The translations under genes were made by a program, and so were the position numbers. Below the pieces are notes generated by a model, which was not told the origin of the DNA, made no database searches, and saw nothing but the letters and a program-made list of their open reading frames with translations. A stretch of DNA of 64,000 nt from Kitasatospora sp. NBC_01250 (GTDB lineage Bacteria; Actinomycetota; Actinomycetes; Streptomycetales; Streptomycetaceae): positions 8,184,001 through 8,248,000 of the forward strand of contig NZ_CP108476.1 of NCBI RefSeq assembly GCF_036226465.1, in the 5' to 3' direction. Positions within the stretch are counted from its first letter, which is position 1. Each line of letters starts with the position of its first letter. This document shows, piece after piece, positions 57,631 to 64,000 of the stretch.

Positions 57631-60255
57631 ATGACTGTTTCCGACTCCGATGTCGCGATCATCGGCATGGTCTGCCGCTTCCCCGGCGCCGACTCGGTCG
57701 AGCGCTTCTGGGACGTACTGCGCGAGGGCCGCGAGACGCTGACCCGCTACACCGACGAGGAACTGCTCGCCGCGGGCGTGCCCGCCGAGCGACTGGCCGA
57801 CCCGCGCTACGTGAAGGCCGGTCAGACCATCCCCGACGTCGACCTGTTCGACTCCGAGCTGTTCCAGTTCACCCACGACGAGGCCGAGATCCTCGACCCG
57901 CAGCACCGGATCTTCCTGGAGTGCGCGCTGCAGGCCCTGGAGCGGGCCGGCTACGACCCGGAGCACACCGAGGGCCACATCGGCGTCTACGCGGGTGCGG
58001 GCATGAACACCTACCTGCTGCACAACCTCGGCGAGCGCTACCGGACCGCCAACTCCATCGACCACTACCGGCTGATGCTGGCCAACGACAAGGACTTCCT
58101 GGCCACCCGGGTCTCCTACAAGCTCGACCTGCGCGGCCCCAGCATCAACGTCAACACCGCCTGCTCCACCTCGCTGGTCGCCGTGCACACCGCCTGCCTG
58201 GCGCTGCTCAGCGGCGAGTGCGAGCTGGCCCTGGTCGGCGCGGTGCACCTGGGCTCGCAGCAGGGCTACCAGTACCAGGAGGGCATGATCTTCTCGCCGG
58301 ACGGCCACTGCCGGGCGTTCGACGCGAACGCCCAGGGCACGGTGATCGGCAGCGGCGCCGGCGTGGTGGTGCTCAAGCGCCTCAAGGAGGCGCTGGCCGA
58401 CGGCGACTGGATCCACGCGGTCATCAAGGGCTCGGCGGTCAACAACGACGGCTCGCACAAGACCGGCTACACCGCGCCGAGCATCGCCGGGCAGGCCGAG
58501 GTGATCGCCGACGCCCAGGAGGTGGCCGGCGTCGAGCCGGACGGCATCGGCTACGTGGAGGCGCACGGCACCGGCACCCCGCTCGGCGACCCGATCGAGG
58601 TGGCCGCGCTCACCGAGGCCTTCCGCCAGGGCACCGACCGGACCGGCTTCTGCGCGCTCGGCTCGGTGAAGACCAACATCGGCCACCTGGACACCGCCGC
58701 CGGCCTGGCCGGCCTGATCAAGACCGCGCTGATGCTGGAGCACGGCACCCTGGTGCCGAGCCTGCACTACACCGCGCCCAACCCCGACATCGACTTCGCC
58801 GCGAGCCCGTTCTTCGTCAACACCGAGGCCACCGCCTGGCCGGCCGCCGACGGGCCGCGGCTGGCCGGGGTCAGCTCCTTCGGGATCGGCGGCACCAACG
58901 CCCACGTGGTGCTGCAGGAGCCCCCCGCCAGGACCGCCGCCCCGCGCGGGCGCGACTGCGAGCTGCTGGTCCTCTCCGCCCGCTCCGAGGCCGCCCTGCA
59001 GCAGGCCGCCGCGGCGCTGGGCCGCCACCTCAAGCAGCACCGCGAGCTGGACCTGGGCGCGGTGGCGCAGACCCTGGGCCTGGGCCGGCGCAGCCACCCG
59101 CACCGGCTCGCGCTGGTGGCCCGCGGCACCCGGCAGGCCGCCATGGCGCTGGCACTGGGCGACGAGGAGCAGCTGCGCCAGGGCGTGGTGGGCCGCGAGC
59201 CGACCGCCCCCGTGCTGGTGCTGACCGGCGCCGCGGCCGAGCCCGCGGACAGCGCCGAGCTGTACCAGGCGGTGCCGCAGTACCGGGCGGCGGTCGACGC
59301 CTGCGCCGGCGCGCTGGGCCGGCCCGGTGCGGCCGAGGCGCTGCTGGGCGAGGGCGGCCCGCGGGCCGGCTTCGTCCACGAGTACGCGCTCGCCCGGACC
59401 CTGCTGGCCTGGGGCGTGGAGCCCGCCGGGCTGGCCCCCGGCGGCACCGGCCTGGCCGTGGCGGCGGCGCTCTCCCAGGCGCTGCCGCTCGCCGAGGCGC
59501 TGGCCCTGGCCGAGGGCGGCGCGCCGCTGCGGCCGCAGGCGCCGCGGCTGCCGGTGCTCGCGCCGGGCACCGGTCGCTGGCTGACCGAGGAGGAGAGCCT
59601 GCTGCCCGGCAGCTGGACCGCCGCCGGACGGGTGACCGAGGGCCTCGCCGAGCTGCTCGCCGAGGCCGGTCGGCACCCCGTCGCGCTGACCCCCGCGGCC
59701 GGTGAACCGGGCGGTCTGGCACACCTGTTGGCCCTGGCCGGGCAGCAGTGGGTGCTCGGCGCCGAGCTCGACTTCGCGGCCGTGCACGAGGGCAGCGAGA
59801 TCCGCCGGGTGCCGCTGCCCACCCACCGCTTCGAGCGGCGCCGGCACTGGGTCGAGCCCGGCGCCCACACCACCGCCGCCGCGCCCGCGGACGCCGAGCG
59901 GCTGATCGCCAGGTTCGATCCCGAGGACCGGCAGCAGAACGTGGAGCTGGTCACCGACTACCTGGTCGAGGGGATCGGCAAGGTGCTCGGCGGGCGCCAC
60001 CTGGCGGCCCTGGACACCAACCTCTTCGACCTGGGCCTGGACTCGCTGGTGCTGATCGAGGTGGTCGCCCGGCTCGGCGAGGAGCTGGACTTCGCCGTCC
60101 CGGCCACCTCCTTCGTCGAGTTCCCGACCATCCGCAGCTTCGTGGACAACCTCGCCGAGCTGATGGGCTTCGCCCCCGGCCCGCAGCCCGGGGCGGCGGC
60201 CCCCGCCACCCGCACCTCCCGGCGGGCCCAGCGGGCCGCGGCCCGGCAGGACTAG
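57631..60255 (+). CDS. PKS module KS-AT0-ACP
   Basis: An 874-aa single module. KS (residues 5-430): NTACSTS, EAHGTGT and KTNIGH are intact. Residues about 520-640 resemble a shrunken acyltransferase (YRAAVDACAGALG, EYALARTLLAWGVEP) whose GHSxG is APGGTG, so it cannot carry an acyl group. The ACP is at 770-845 (LGLDSLVL). There is no reductive domain, so it would pass on a beta-keto unit or act with trans enzymes. By position after the loading NRPS and cyclodehydratase it probably performs the first extension on the oxazole starter (inference). ATG has AAGGGA upstream. The TAG stop is part of the CTAG at the start of a palindromic element. Confidence 0.87.
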   Translation: MTVSDSDVAIIGMVCRFPGADSVERFWDVLREGRETLTRYTDEELLAAGVPAERLADPRYVKAGQTIPDVDLFDSELFQFTHDEAEILDPQHRIFLECALQALERAGYDPEHTEGHIGVYAGAGMNTYLLHNLGERYRTANSIDHYRLMLANDKDFLATRVSYKLDLRGPSINVNTACSTSLVAVHTACLALLSGECELALVGAVHLGSQQGYQYQEGMIFSPDGHCRAFDANAQGTVIGSGAGVVVLKRLKEALADGDWIHAVIKGSAVNNDGSHKTGYTAPSIAGQAEVIADAQEVAGVEPDGIGYVEAHGTGTPLGDPIEVAALTEAFRQGTDRTGFCALGSVKTNIGHLDTAAGLAGLIKTALMLEHGTLVPSLHYTAPNPDIDFAASPFFVNTEATAWPAADGPRLAGVSSFGIGGTNAHVVLQEPPARTAAPRGRDCELLVLSARSEAALQQAAAALGRHLKQHRELDLGAVAQTLGLGRRSHPHRLALVARGTRQAAMALALGDEEQLRQGVVGREPTAPVLVLTGAAAEPADSAELYQAVPQYRAAVDACAGALGRPGAAEALLGEGGPRAGFVHEYALARTLLAWGVEPAGLAPGGTGLAVAAALSQALPLAEALALAEGGAPLRPQAPRLPVLAPGTGRWLTEEESLLPGSWTAAGRVTEGLAELLAEAGRHPVALTPAAGEPGGLAHLLALAGQQWVLGAELDFAAVHEGSEIRRVPLPTHRFERRRHWVEPGAHTTAAAPADAERLIARFDPEDRQQNVELVTDYLVEGIGKVLGGRHLAALDTNLFDLGLDSLVLIEVVARLGEELDFAVPATSFVEFPTIRSFVDNLAELMGFAPGPQPGAAAPATRTSRRAQRAAARQD

Positions 60256-60300
60256 GCCGTGTCTCATCATTCCCGCCGGGCGCGCGAATGATGAGACACA
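60252..60300. mobile_element. Short palindromic element, copy 3
   Basis: CTAGGCCGTGTCTCA is shared with copies 1 and 2. Here the arms are GTGTCTCATCATTC (60259-60272) and its perfect complement (60286-60299) around 13 nt. The right CTAG is lost. It may be a decayed or minimal relative, and on RNA it would form a strong hairpin that could act as a terminator or mRNA end. Confidence 0.65.
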
Positions 60301-60400
60301 CTCTGCCCCCGCCCCTCCGGCTTCCCCACCCGTCGTCCCAGCGGCGGTAGACACCGGGCCCGCTGACCCCGCGCCCGATGACCCTGTGAGAGAGAGAACT

Positions 60401-64000
<3,600 letters not shown>

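Noticed and set aside
60259-60299. Ordinary intrinsic terminator
   Set aside because: The hairpin could terminate, but the CTAGGCCGTGTCTCA start shared with the two larger elements shows it belongs to that family; the terminator role is kept only as a possibility.

Overview
The window is high-GC actinobacterial DNA, most likely Streptomyces or a close relative such as Kitasatospora. The evidence is strong C/G third-position bias, GTG and TTG starts, GGAGG-type ribosome sites, and typical streptomycete families (DUF5997, DUF5954, HxlR and TetR regulators, SnoaL-like proteins). About 7 kb of ordinary genome at the left edge precedes a large hybrid PKS/NRPS gene cluster that runs off the right edge at 64000.

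Left flank (1-6604): the 5' end of an HxlR regulator, a divergent SDR/TetR pair, a divergent DUF5997/LysR-substrate-domain pair, a small secreted protein, a divergent TetR/SnoaL pair, and a DUF5954 gene. Two related palindromic elements (6601-6818 and 7260-7428) then mark the boundary. A third, shorter relative lies inside the cluster at 60252-60300.

Cluster (about 7094-64000): the PKS modules lack working AT domains, so this is a trans-AT line. There are five blocks. (1) 7731-24707 (+): a PKS that starts with a DH-like domain and ends in a non-elongating KS plus carrier protein, followed by a two-module NRPS (Ser, then an unassigned residue) with a degenerate terminal condensation domain. 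(2) 24872-25549 (+): a LuxR-type regulator. (3) 25556-30020 (-): acyl-CoA ligase, 5-aminolevulinate synthase and a second AMP-ligase, the cassette that makes and attaches the 2-amino-3-hydroxycyclopentenone (C5N) unit of manumycin-type products; a P450 is divergent from it. (4) 31867-36930 (-): an operon of a VOC dioxygenase, a heme-type tyrosine hydroxylase, a zinc dehydrogenase, a TPP enzyme and a 2-hydroxyacid-dehydrogenase-like protein. (5) 38029-64000 (+): a three-module PKS, a formyltransferase-A(Gly)-PCP loading NRPS, an ATP-pyrophosphatase-type cyclodehydratase, a KS-ACP module and a further PKS cut by the window end.

The genes suggest this model (inference). N-formylglycine is loaded and cyclised to an oxazole starter, as in oxazolomycin and conglobatin. 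The chain is extended by AT-less modules, and Ser plus a second amino acid are added by the NRPS. A C5N unit is attached at the end. A tyrosine-to-DOPA ring-cleavage operon may supply an unusual building block. I know of no described product that combines an oxazole starter, a trans-AT line, C5N and DOPA cleavage.

The most striking non-coding signal is a pair of matching leaders upstream of the two big PKS operons. Each has TTTTCATTGC, then TAGGCTC exactly 30 nt downstream, then a six-codon mini-ORF exactly 119 nt after the TAGGCT start.
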